From a virus, in the IMG/VR virus record IMGVR_UViG_3300023172_000174, positions 1 to 25,753 of that record: 25,753 nucleotides of DNA; one strand, given 5' to 3'. Shown one piece after another: positions 18,078 through 24,615 of this stretch. The position numbers and the translations under genes were made by a program. The notes beneath the pieces are model-generated. The model was not told the DNA's origin and searched no databases. It saw nothing but the letters and a program-made list of their open reading frames with translations. Within the stretch, counting starts at the first letter, position 1. Each line of letters begins with the position of its first letter.

Positions 18078-18800
18078 TTAGAACCCCTCCTCAATCGCTG
18101 CTCGATCCAGTGTTCTAGATTCGGTCAGCGTTATGTTTATATCGGTTTCTAAGAATGCTACGTCTCCCCCATTTTCTTGCACCAAACTTTGTCCAGTTGG
18201 ATTATATGCTGCACTAAATGCTTCGATATAGCAAGGAGCGACCTTGGGCGCGAGAGGCGATAGTTCATTGTTGTAATACATTTCTATTTGGAAACGATTC
18301 GGGAACTTATAACCAAGGGATGTTCCTTTTACTTCTCCACCACCGATGCTTTCAGGATACATTTCTAATCTAAAAATTTTGATTATGTCTTTTATCGCTT
18401 GGGATTCAGCAGCATTGGTAGGAATCAATTTAAAGTTAAACTGAAATGAACGCAGACTAACCTGTTTGAACAAAGCACGAGTGTTTGGGTTTGGCGCAAC
18501 TTTAGTTCTATCCTGTACTGCTTGACCTACTTTCGGCATAAACTTTTTAATGGTCTCAGTACCAACCATCTCAAGGAGTCCGTCATCGGCAAGTTGTTCA
18601 AAGGCAGATCCTTCAAATCCATTTACCATCATACCTGCTGCGCCTGTCTCTACGTTCTCATATTGAACGCGATCAGCATACAAAGCGCCAGCAGGGAAAT
18701 ATAGGTTGACGACTGTGGACAATGGCGCATCAGTTTCGTCAACTAGGGTGAACCGTATTTCAGAAGGATATCCCTCGTCCTTTACTGGAAATTTAGCCAT
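18078..18800 (-). CDS. 48: gp48-like baseplate/tail tube cap protein
   Basis: The protein has 240 aa. The core at about residues 107-150, with FKQVSLRSFQFNFKLIP followed by ESQAIKDIIKIFRLEMYPE, is the pattern found in the tube-cap family of T4-like phages, where it reads roughly FRxFxFxFxFIP then a helix and MYP. The C-terminal FPNRFQIEMYY, then CYIEAFSAAYNPTGQ and DINITLTES, completes the tube-like beta structure. T4 gp48 has 364 aa, so this is a shorter form. It would sit between hub and tube and start tube assembly. gp54 is the main alternative, as both share this fold. It is the first gene of the long operon, with a late promoter 43 nt upstream and a weak GAGAG binding site. Confidence 0.7.
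   Translation of the reverse strand: MAKFPVKDEGYPSEIRFTLVDETDAPLSTVVNLYFPAGALYADRVQYENVETGAAGMMVNGFEGSAFEQLADDGLLEMVGTETIKKFMPKVGQAVQDRTKVAPNPNTRALFKQVSLRSFQFNFKLIPTNAAESQAIKDIIKIFRLEMYPESIGGGEVKGTSLGYKFPNRFQIEMYYNNELSPLAPKVAPCYIEAFSAAYNPTGQSLVQENGGDVAFLETDINITLTESRTLDRAAIEEGF
18082..18092 (-). promoter_or_regulatory. Ribosome binding site that decides the gp53 start
   Basis: The minus strand carries a GAGGAGGGG run here, ending about five bases before ATG 18076. It lies downstream of the alternative ATG at 18094, so the longer reading is unlikely. It is inside the end of the gp48-like gene, coupling the two genes. Confidence 0.6.
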
Positions 18801-18815
18801 GAAAACACTCTCGTT

Positions 18816-18823
18816 GATAAATA
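18816..18823 (+). promoter_or_regulatory. Possible late promoter for gp4 (GATAAATA, one mismatch)
   Basis: This is a plus-strand octamer differing from TATAAATA only at its first base. It would start transcription near 18829 and give gp4 a leader of about 26 nt. It lies opposite and inside the leader of the minus-strand gp48-like gene. It is the best candidate promoter for the lone plus-strand gene, but weaker than the minus-strand sites. Confidence 0.35.
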
Positions 18824-18842
18824 AGGTTGTTATTATTTCAGT

Positions 18843-18850
18843 TATTTATA
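18843..18850 (-). promoter_or_regulatory. T4-type late promoter (TATAAATA) for the gp48-to-DUF4815 operon
   Basis: A perfect octamer on the minus strand. The start would fall near 18837, giving a leader of about 37 nt before the gp48-like ATG at 18800. It is the only good promoter seen for the coupled genes down to about 5865. Confidence 0.7.
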
Positions 18851-18854
18851 TACA

Positions 18855-19358
18855 ATGCCGAGGACTTACAAGGGGAAGTACACAGTAAAACACCCCAGCA
18901 AGTACAAAGGGAATCTTGAGGAGGTCGTGTACAGGTCTAACTGGGAAAAATCAGTTATGATTTGGTTGGACAATAACTCCGAAGTTGCCAAATGGAACAG
19001 CGAAGATTTTATCATACCATACTACTACGACGTCGACAAAAGGTGGCACAAATATCACGTTGACTTCTGGATTAAGTTCAAAAGCGGAAACGTATTGCTA
19101 GTAGAGGTCAAACCTAAAAAGCAAACTCAACCGCCCAAGTCTAAGAACCCTCGTAGCAAACGCTCACTCAACGAAGCATTCGCATATATCAAAAACCGCA
19201 ACAAGTGGGAAGCAGCAGAGCAGGTGGCGAAGGATAATGGTTACAAATTCGCGATATGGACTGAAGATGAGTTGACGAAAATGAAAATCCTCAACAAGAC
19301 TCCAGGAAAACTGAAGAAACTAAAACCGCTCGCTCCGTTCAAGAAAAAGAAAAGTTAG
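18855..19358 (+). CDS. 4: Head completion protein gp4 (PD-(D/E)XK nuclease-like)
   Basis: The protein has 167 aa, near the 150 aa of T4 gp4, and lines up from the first Met: KYKGNLEEVVYRSNWEKSV matches the T4 KYRGDPKKITYRSNWEKFF region, and VEVKPKKQTQPP matches IEIKPKKETQPP. The nuclease-like core is visible as E31, D70 in HVDFWI, and E84 with K86 in VEVKP, as in TnsA-type and PD-(D/E)XK folds. In T4 it finishes the filled head before tail joining. The C-terminus is Lys-rich. It is alone on the plus strand inside the minus-strand cluster. Its TAG stop overlaps the stop of the tape measure gene by four bases, and no ribosome binding site is seen before its ATG. Confidence 0.9.
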   Translation: MPRTYKGKYTVKHPSKYKGNLEEVVYRSNWEKSVMIWLDNNSEVAKWNSEDFIIPYYYDVDKRWHKYHVDFWIKFKSGNVLLVEVKPKKQTQPPKSKNPRSKRSLNEAFAYIKNRNKWEAAEQVAKDNGYKFAIWTEDELTKMKILNKTPGKLKKLKPLAPFKKKKS

Positions 19359-22189
19359 AGTTTCCTTCCTCTATATGCCCCGCGAGCAGTTCGATCGCTC
19401 TTATCCATTGGAGAAGTCATTGGACCAGAGTTTATAGTTGTACTGTTGCTTACGTTTGAGTTTTGCGTAGGGGCAAATACAGCGTTGCCAGCTGCCGTAG
19501 CAGATTCTTGTTCTTTATTCATTTCTGCTTTTTTCTGTTCCATATCGAGGACGTTAGATCTCTGCGCAGATTCTTGATTACCGCCAACTAACTCTGGAGA
19601 TTTTGGCGTAATGCTGACTGCGTTTTCGATCTTACCACCAGTTTCCATGGCGATTTGTGCTGCCTCTTCTGGGGTGCTAGCAGTTCCTAACAGTTCGCCC
19701 GTCTCTGGATCAGTTACTGGATAACTAAACTGTTGCGCTGCCTCTGCTATATCAGGAGAGAAAGCATCTCCGTTCATCGCTTCCGGAGTTTCCTCTGGTT
19801 CTTTTGGTTCAAACGTGAAGTTCATTGAAGAGAAGAAGTTCTTGACCTTAGTTGCAAACTTCTCTTGATCTTGCAAGAACTCTTTAACTTGTTCTGGTGA
19901 GGCACCCGAATCAACCATTTGACGAACTTGTTCAAATACTTTAGGACCAACATCAAATTTTTCGTAGGTATCTTCTAATTGTTTAAACTCGTCAGTGACT
20001 AGGTTGTCTATAGTTGTACCAGTGTCAATATAGACATTTCCTTTAGCAGTGTCGTCGTCAAATCTGGCGGTTAACGAACTAGTCTTCTCTACGATTTCTT
20101 TCTCGCCGAACTCGTTAGTTTTGTACTCGCGCTCCGAACTGTTCGCTATAGCGACTACTTTATCTTGTCGAATCGAACTCGTGTGACCCGACATCCGTTG
20201 TGAATCGCCATCTTGTTCGTACTCAGAACCAGAATTAACAATAAACTCGGTATCGCTTGAGGTACGCACACCTCCTGCCACATCAGCTGAACTTTCCGGA
20301 GCGAATGGATAGAATGGACCAAACCCAACTTTGCCGACCAGAGGTACGTCAAACTCTATGCGAGGTATGCCGAATCCTTCAAACAAACCTTTGATTAACT
20401 TTTTAATTTTTCCAAAGTCAAACAAACCGCCGACCCACTCTTTGATGTCATTGAATCCTTCGATCAGTGGATCTAGTAACCCATCGAATGGAGAAGTTTT
20501 AAGATCTTCTATTTGAGGTTGGATGTCAGTATCAATTACAGGTTGGATATTATCGTATTCACCATCGTCTAAATCACTACCCGATGCGCCCATAAATAAT
20601 CCAGCTTGTGGCGTCCCTATAATACCACCACGCTTACCTGTCGCTGTATTAATTTTAGTGGGCGCAGGAGGTGCTTCTCCTATAACTCGACCACGTTTAC
20701 CAGTTTCTTTACTAACTTTGGTTGGTACGGGAGGTGCTTCACCTATAACTCGACCACGTTTCTCGGGCACTTTAGTTGGTTCAGATGCTTGAGCAGATGG
20801 TTCTGCTCCTTCTGCCTGTGGGAAAAGATCTGGTCCTCCCATTGCAATGGATGCAGTTCTCGCTGCGTTTATTTGCTTGAGTTCTTCTTCTGAAAAATCC
20901 GTTCGCGCAACACCATCTTCCTCAACAACCACTCCACCAACTTTTTTAGCAGTCTTACTAGTTTCCTGCTTCCCAGTAAAGTCGTCGAGTCGTTCCTTTC
21001 CTTCTTCGCTAAAGTCAGTATCGTCAGTATCAGAAGGTATTTCCATGCCACGCTTTGTGCTTTCTTCCTCTTCTTCGTCGTCACCGCCAAACCAATTTAG
21101 TGGGTTGAGTTTTGATGCAAACCCAAGTATACCGTCGACGATCATATCCTTTATTCCGATTACAAAATCTTTCACTGCGTCGACCATACTTCCAAATATA
21201 TCGGTAATAGAGAACGAATCTAGTATTTCAGCGGCACCATCGAAACCAAAGAAACCTAATATTCCTGATATCAGATCTTTTATCCAGTCCAGCGGGATTG
21301 TGAGAATCTTCATAATTCCTTTTATAAAACCTGCTACGCCGCCAAATATTTTATCAAGCAACGTGCCTTCTTGACTCTGGAATCCTTCAATGAAACTCAT
21401 AATACCAGAAACTAGAGCAGTGACAGCAGCAGCGATAGCAGCAATCGGTAGCAATATCGGTGCGAGAGCAGCGATTATAGGGGAAAGCATGGTCATGAGT
21501 CCGGTAAAGAGTCCGGTGATCATAGGCATGACCGTAGCACTAATAAATCCTAGAGTGGCGGTCAAGGCAGAACCAATCGCAGGTAATACGGTTTGAATAA
21601 GAGTTGTGCCTATCCTCATCAGGAACGAGAACAGTCCCTTTCCCAATAATTTGATGCCATTTAACAAGAACTTGCCCGCACCCGATATCAACTTACCTGC
21701 GCCAGTCAATGCTTTTGTTATACCACCAGCAAGTGTGGGGAATTTAGCAGCAAACAAAGACCAAGCGAGAGCAATTTTACCTGCCCACTCTCCAACGGTT
21801 GATACGAAATCTTCGACTGCTGTGAACAACCCAAGTTTTTCTGGGTTCATTCCGTCTTCGAATCCTTTTAAGAACGCACCCTTTATCTTTCCTGGTTTCT
21901 TTTCTCCGTCATCACCGCTTTCATCGCGCTGCCTTAACCTTTCTCGAGTATCATCATCTTTCTTTTGCCTATCTGCGATGCTTTCTTCTGTTTGAATAAG
22001 ATCTTGGAACCCTCTAGAAAGTGTTTCTGGGACAGTGTTCATAAATGTAAGCATGACACTGGTCAGTTCTTGCATTCTTTCCGACAGTTGTCCTACACGG
22101 TCAGATATCTCAAACTGAGCATCGAGATGAAGGTCTGAATAATCGTTCAGTTCTTTGAGTTCTGTTACGACGGTTTCTAAGGTTGCCAT
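19355..22189 (-). CDS. Probable tail tape measure protein (gp29-like role)
   Basis: The protein has 944 aa. The N-terminus is charged and helical (residues 1-105). Residues about 135-335 hold a long hydrophobic, Gly/Ala/Leu/Ile-rich region with several possible membrane segments, as in tape measure proteins that insert into the host membrane at injection. An acidic run (DDEEEEE) follows near residue 375. A tandem repeat of 21 residues beginning KRGRVIGEAPP spans residues 477-530. The C-terminal third is acidic and Gln/Thr/Ser-rich and ends in GAYRGRKL. It is directly downstream of gp26 and its frameshift extension, the same order as lambda G/GT and its tape measure. The T4 length determinant gp29 has 590 aa. 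The identification rests on composition and order; sequence similarity to gp29 was not established. Confidence 0.7.
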   Translation of the reverse strand: MATLETVVTELKELNDYSDLHLDAQFEISDRVGQLSERMQELTSVMLTFMNTVPETLSRGFQDLIQTEESIADRQKKDDDTRERLRQRDESGDDGEKKPGKIKGAFLKGFEDGMNPEKLGLFTAVEDFVSTVGEWAGKIALAWSLFAAKFPTLAGGITKALTGAGKLISGAGKFLLNGIKLLGKGLFSFLMRIGTTLIQTVLPAIGSALTATLGFISATVMPMITGLFTGLMTMLSPIIAALAPILLPIAAIAAAVTALVSGIMSFIEGFQSQEGTLLDKIFGGVAGFIKGIMKILTIPLDWIKDLISGILGFFGFDGAAEILDSFSITDIFGSMVDAVKDFVIGIKDMIVDGILGFASKLNPLNWFGGDDEEEEESTKRGMEIPSDTDDTDFSEEGKERLDDFTGKQETSKTAKKVGGVVVEEDGVARTDFSEEELKQINAARTASIAMGGPDLFPQAEGAEPSAQASEPTKVPEKRGRVIGEAPPVPTKVSKETGKRGRVIGEAPPAPTKINTATGKRGGIIGTPQAGLFMGASGSDLDDGEYDNIQPVIDTDIQPQIEDLKTSPFDGLLDPLIEGFNDIKEWVGGLFDFGKIKKLIKGLFEGFGIPRIEFDVPLVGKVGFGPFYPFAPESSADVAGGVRTSSDTEFIVNSGSEYEQDGDSQRMSGHTSSIRQDKVVAIANSSEREYKTNEFGEKEIVEKTSSLTARFDDDTAKGNVYIDTGTTIDNLVTDEFKQLEDTYEKFDVGPKVFEQVRQMVDSGASPEQVKEFLQDQEKFATKVKNFFSSMNFTFEPKEPEETPEAMNGDAFSPDIAEAAQQFSYPVTDPETGELLGTASTPEEAAQIAMETGGKIENAVSITPKSPELVGGNQESAQRSNVLDMEQKKAEMNKEQESATAAGNAVFAPTQNSNVSNSTTINSGPMTSPMDKSDRTARGAYRGRKL
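20600..20761 (-). repeat. 63-nt in-frame tandem repeat in the tape measure gene
   Basis: There are two full units (20699-20761 and 20636-20698) and a 36-nt partial third (20600-20635). They encode 21-residue units starting KRGRVIGEAPP, KRGRVIGEAPP and KRGGIIG, each with PTK and ATG/ETG-type ends. The DNA copies have diverged at synonymous positions, so this is an old expansion kept at protein level. Confidence 0.85.
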
Positions 22190-22216
22190 TTGTTATTCTT
22201 AGAGTTAGGTTTCCTT

Positions 22217-22224
22217 TATTTATA
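22217..22224 (-). promoter_or_regulatory. T4-type late promoter (TATAAATA) for the tape measure gene
   Basis: A perfect octamer immediately after the TGA stop of the gp26 frameshift extension (22225-22227). The start would be near 22211, leaving a leader of about 22 nt before ATG 22189. Confidence 0.65.
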
Positions 22225-22419
22225 TCACATTTTAGACAGTCTTCGTTGTTCTGCCTTCTCGTTTTCTTCTTTAATGTACTCGGTGAGGAGAGTAATATAG
22301 ATCTCCCTTTCCCACGGTAACATATTTTCTAACTCAGTCAACGAATAATTGTGATGCTGCATCAGGGCGAAGTTAGTCTTGTAATGGTTTACAAGATTAT
22401 CATGGGAAAGGGTTATCAG
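22225..22419 (-). CDS. Frameshift extension of gp26 (GT-type tail assembly chaperone segment)
   Basis: This 64-codon open segment lies in the -1 frame relative to gp26. It becomes continuous with gp26 exactly after the slippery T TTT TTC at 22419-22425, and no stop intervenes. It begins LITLSHDNLVNHYKTNFAL and contains SLTELENMLPWEREIYI before a Lys/Glu-rich end. It has no convincing start of its own: the first in-frame ATG is well inside and has no ribosome binding site. The slipped product would have 301 aa (237 plus 64). The position before the tape measure gene fits the G/GT chaperone pair of lambda-like and other long-tailed phages. It may correspond in place to T4 gene 51. Coding is well supported; expression by frameshift is a strong inference. 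Confidence 0.75.
   Translation of the reverse strand: MITLSHDNLVNHYKTNFALMQHHNYSLTELENMLPWEREIYITLLTEYIKEENEKAEQRRLSKM
22377..22396 (-). repeat. 8-bp hairpin downstream of the frameshift site
   Basis: A perfect inverted repeat, TCTTGTAA and TTACAAGA around a 4-nt loop, begins 22 nt after the slippery heptamer. It could stimulate frameshifting, although the spacing is longer than the usual 5-9 nt. The stem is A/U-rich, so its stability is modest. Confidence 0.45.
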
Positions 22420-22440
22420 AAAAAATCAGACAACCCTTTC
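22406..22440 (-). repeat. 9-bp inverted repeat enclosing the slippery site
   Basis: The arms GAAAGGGTT (22432-22440) and AACCCTTTC (22406-22414) are perfectly complementary. The 17-nt loop contains the slippery heptamer and the gp26 stop codon. It is not a terminator, because no U-run follows the second arm. Confidence 0.6.
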
Positions 22441-23129
22441 AGTTCTAGTACGTTATTCGTGGCGCACTTAATACAATCAAACTCTGCTGTATGTTTTAGT
22501 GCTGGACTTTCTTGAAGAAAATCTGTGATATTTTTTATTTGTGTAGCAGTCATTGAGTTTAAGAACTCAACTACTTCTTGTTGTGCAAGATCGGAAGTGT
22601 CGATCCTCTCTTCAGCAGTGATCACAGCGGTGACTGACTTTGCCACTAGGTCAATAGCAGCAGAAACATCATTACGAGCACCGTCGACGTCGCCCTCTAC
22701 CATAGAGTTGAATGTAGGGTATCTCATCTCTACTGAAATACTATCAGTAATTTTGATAATATTCTTTTCCCTCTCTACAGGAATCTCTAATTCTTCAAGA
22801 TTAATATGGTACTCGTTTGATTGCTCGCATTCTCTGCATCGAATATAAATTGTCGACATCTCGCCTACAGACTTCGAACGTAATTGTGTAAACAAATACT
22901 CAATGTCAAAAGTCGCAAGTTCTTGTACCACAATTTTTTCAGAAGGATCTAGGCAAGCAGTGATAGTGTCGCACATCGCCTCAAGGCATGTCTTGGGGTC
23001 TTTCGACTCGAATGCTTGAAGTAGAACTTTTTCTTCTTTTACGAGGTAGGGTCTGTATTTTACTTTTTGTCCCGTTGACGGGATATTCATAGTAAAATTC
23101 AAAGTTTCATTAATGCGTGGTAACGCCAT
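22416..23129 (-). CDS. 26: gp26-like baseplate hub / tail assembly chaperone (unshifted product)
   Basis: The protein has 237 aa and belongs by pattern to the T4 gp26 family (T4_baseplate). It has MALPRINETLNFTMNIPSTG at the N-terminus and YRPYLVKEEKVLLQAFES (residues 25-42). Two CxxC pairs, C98/C101 (RCREC) and C219/C222 (DCIKC), could bind one zinc. The start follows CGGAGAA at good spacing. The last codons are GAT TTT TTC TGA, so the stop directly follows a canonical -1 slippery heptamer. In T4, gp26 takes part in assembling the hub. By analogy with lambda gpG, the short form and the shifted long form would bind the tape measure protein. The upstream neighbour is the tube-family protein, 17 nt away. 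Confidence 0.8.
   Translation of the reverse strand: MALPRINETLNFTMNIPSTGQKVKYRPYLVKEEKVLLQAFESKDPKTCLEAMCDTITACLDPSEKIVVQELATFDIEYLFTQLRSKSVGEMSTIYIRCRECEQSNEYHINLEELEIPVEREKNIIKITDSISVEMRYPTFNSMVEGDVDGARNDVSAAIDLVAKSVTAVITAEERIDTSDLAQQEVVEFLNSMTATQIKNITDFLQESPALKHTAEFDCIKCATNNVLELKGLSDFF
22419..22425 (-). promoter_or_regulatory. Programmed -1 frameshift slippery site (T TTT TTC)
   Basis: The minus strand reads GAT TTT TTC TGA, so the heptamer T TTT TTC is in the correct phase, next to the zero-frame stop. After a -1 slip the frame continues as CTG ATA ACC and stays open for 64 codons. A 9-bp inverted repeat flanks the site and an 8-bp hairpin follows 22 nt later. Confidence 0.75.
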
Positions 23130-23146
23130 GATATTCTCCGATAATG

Positions 23147-23692
23147 TTATGATACTGTATAGTGACTAAAATCTACCGTAACAGTCAATTCTCCAACAGC
23201 GCCAGCTTGTTGGTTGTTAAATTCAATTTCATTGATTGCTGTAGGGTATGCACCTTCCAGCGTTATTGTGTATTTCTTTGCGCCAAGTTTATCTAGTTGA
23301 GAAATTTTTATTTCTTCAACATAGTTATCTCGGTATCCGACAGTGTACGGTGGCGTAGGATTAACTATCCTATCCATCCATGCTTGCCAATATTTTCGAG
23401 CAACATAATTTTGAGTGAGATAAAACGTCATTGACACTGCACTAAAAGTGTACCCAGAAGCAACCTTTATTGGTTCTAGACCTATCTGACGATCTAACGT
23501 CGCAAGAGTTTTAGAAGGCAAGGAAACTTGGGTACATAATTCGTTTACAGGTTGCGAAGGTTGGAAATCTACAAAGTCGCCGGATGGTGTGCTACCTGCC
23601 ACTAAAGGAAGTTTGACTTCCCATCGGTTGATATATGCTGGTCCGCTCTCTTGTTCAAATCTTCCGCGAAGGGTATTTGTACTAAAACTCAT
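23147..23692 (-). CDS. Tail tube-family protein (gp19/gp54-like)
   Basis: The protein has 181 aa. The C-terminal half has the tube pattern: QAWMDRIVNPTPPYTVGYRDNY, then KKYTITLEGAYPTAINEIEF (residues about 139-158), and AGAVGELTVTVDFSHYTV at the end, as in T4 gp19 and the tube-like domain of gp54. The N-terminus (RFEQESGPAYINRWEVKLP) also fits a tube monomer. Because it sits with baseplate genes rather than with sheath and portal genes, a tube-initiator role (gp54-like) is more likely than the major tube protein, but the sequence does not decide it. It overlaps the 201-aa gene by four bases (ATGA), with a TAGGAAAA binding site before the start. Confidence 0.7.
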   Translation of the reverse strand: MSFSTNTLRGRFEQESGPAYINRWEVKLPLVAGSTPSGDFVDFQPSQPVNELCTQVSLPSKTLATLDRQIGLEPIKVASGYTFSAVSMTFYLTQNYVARKYWQAWMDRIVNPTPPYTVGYRDNYVEEIKISQLDKLGAKKYTITLEGAYPTAINEIEFNNQQAGAVGELTVTVDFSHYTVS

Positions 23693-24294
23693 GTCTTTTT
23701 CCTAGCGATTTCTCTACTGTCTTTATAAACTCTTGATTCTGCTGCCTTACGCCATGAAGCGAGTGGTAAGTGTACAGCAACTTCCCATTCTGGCGCTGGC
23801 ACGTTTGCCATTCTACCATATATCTGATCGTAACGATATCGCTTGATGCATGCTTTATGTGCTCTCAGTTGCGTTCTAGATTTTAGATAATCATAATCTA
23901 TTTTCAAATATGTATTCCATCTAAACTCGCTTTGACTTGCACGATTAAGTAAATTGTAGAACAACCTTTGGCGCAAATCTATCGGGAGGTAATGTAGGTT
24001 CAATCCCATAAAACCGCCATCGTAGATATCCAACATAATCACCAAAGGGAACCTGTCAAAGTATGGCATTTTTTGCCTACCAACAGGATTGTAGCGAAAT
24101 AAGTACATCCTGCCTTTAAACTGATTCGCCGCCATCTTAATCGGTGGATTCCTGACAATGCTTTGGCGATCCACTTGTTCTCTATTTATTTCGCGAATCC
24201 TGTCGTAAAACCACTCTTGCGAAAGTTTAGAGTGTGCTTCGATACCATCTTGCTCAAGAAGGTCTTTGTATTTTTCGAACAGGTTCTCATCCAT
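23689..24294 (-). CDS. Conserved T4-like phage protein of unknown function
   Basis: The protein has 201 aa, is basic at the C-terminus and rich in Tyr, Arg and Leu. The central block, FKGRMYLFRYNPVGRQKMPYFDRFP then GGFMGLNLHYLPIDLR (residues about 58-108), is of a kind I have seen in T4-like genomes but cannot name with confidence. No membrane segment, signal or catalytic motif was found. It overlaps the tube-family gene by four bases and so probably belongs to tail or head completion. The start is unusual: a TATAAATA late promoter ends only six bases before the ATG, there is an in-frame stop just upstream, and no ribosome binding site fits. The transcript would be essentially leaderless. Confidence 0.7.
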   Translation of the reverse strand: MDENLFEKYKDLLEQDGIEAHSKLSQEWFYDRIREINREQVDRQSIVRNPPIKMAANQFKGRMYLFRYNPVGRQKMPYFDRFPLVIMLDIYDGGFMGLNLHYLPIDLRQRLFYNLLNRASQSEFRWNTYLKIDYDYLKSRTQLRAHKACIKRYRYDQIYGRMANVPAPEWEVAVHLPLASWRKAAESRVYKDSREIARKKT

Positions 24295-24300
24295 ACGATG

Positions 24301-24308
24301 TATTTATA
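24301..24308 (-). promoter_or_regulatory. T4-type late promoter (TATAAATA) abutting the 201-aa gene
   Basis: A perfect octamer on the minus strand. The expected transcription start, about six bases downstream, falls within a base or so of ATG 24294. It lies in the 26-bp space between two divergent genes. Confidence 0.6.
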
Positions 24309-24320
24309 CTAAATACTTAC

Positions 24321-24584
24321 ATGAAAATACATCATAAAATTTGGGAATGGATCAAGTCGCTCTTTATAGACCGATACGAGATCACCATCTATTTTCCTGG
24401 TCCCATTGAGGAACGTCAGGACGGTTCTAAGTTATTCAGCGCGAACCCTAAAACCTTTAAATGTAAAAGGAAACCACTAGTCAGCAAAGACAAGTGCGTG
24501 TTCCGTTTTACTACACTAGAAAAAAAGGTGTACAAAGTCGAGACAGTGGAACCTGTCGGATTTGACATTGTAAAGGTAAAATAA
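24321..24584 (+). CDS. Small protein of unknown function
   Basis: The likely start is ATG 24321, giving 87 aa (MKIHHKIWEWIKSLFIDRYE). Upstream in-frame ATGs lie inside the divergent 201-aa gene and are rejected. The protein is basic, with a Trp/Ile-rich N-terminus, a beta-type centre (YEITIYFPGP) and a C-terminal VETVEPVGFDIVKVK. I do not recognise a family with certainty; small proteins of this shape occur in marine T4-like phages. It is on the plus strand, convergent with gp32, and its stop codon overlaps the U-tract of the gp32 terminator. No ribosome binding site precedes the ATG. A weak TATACT at 24305-24310 is the only promoter-like element noticed. Confidence 0.6.
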   Translation: MKIHHKIWEWIKSLFIDRYEITIYFPGPIEERQDGSKLFSANPKTFKCKRKPLVSKDKCVFRFTTLEKKVYKVETVEPVGFDIVKVK

Positions 24585-24604
24585 AAAAGGGCACCGAAGT
24601 GCCC
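24583..24604 (-). terminator. Rho-independent terminator of gene 32
   Basis: Read on the minus strand, GGGCAC-TTCG-GTGCCC forms a 6-bp G/C-rich stem with a UUCG tetraloop, followed directly by TTTTTTATTTT. It begins 12 nt after the gp32 stop. On the plus strand there is no U-run after the stem, so it acts only on gp32 transcripts. Confidence 0.9.
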
Positions 24605-24615
24605 TGTCTTCCCAA

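Noticed and set aside
18077-18094. Upstream ATG start for gp53 (six extra residues, MRRGSN)
   Set aside because: The strong GAGGAGGGG binding site lies between the two ATGs and serves only the second, which also begins the conserved part.
20847-21374. 175-codon open frame on the plus strand, opposite the tape measure gene
   Set aside because: It is Ser/Pro-rich and mirrors the hydrophobic and acidic codons of the real minus-strand gene; no binding site or promoter.
22402-22440. Rho-independent terminator after gp26
   Set aside because: The 9-bp stem has its T-run in the loop, not after the second arm, and the shifted frame continues through it.
24234-24320. Longer form of the small plus-strand gene beginning at 24234
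   Set aside because: The added codons lie antisense to the start of the 201-aa gene and do not look like protein; ATG 24321 gives a normal small protein.
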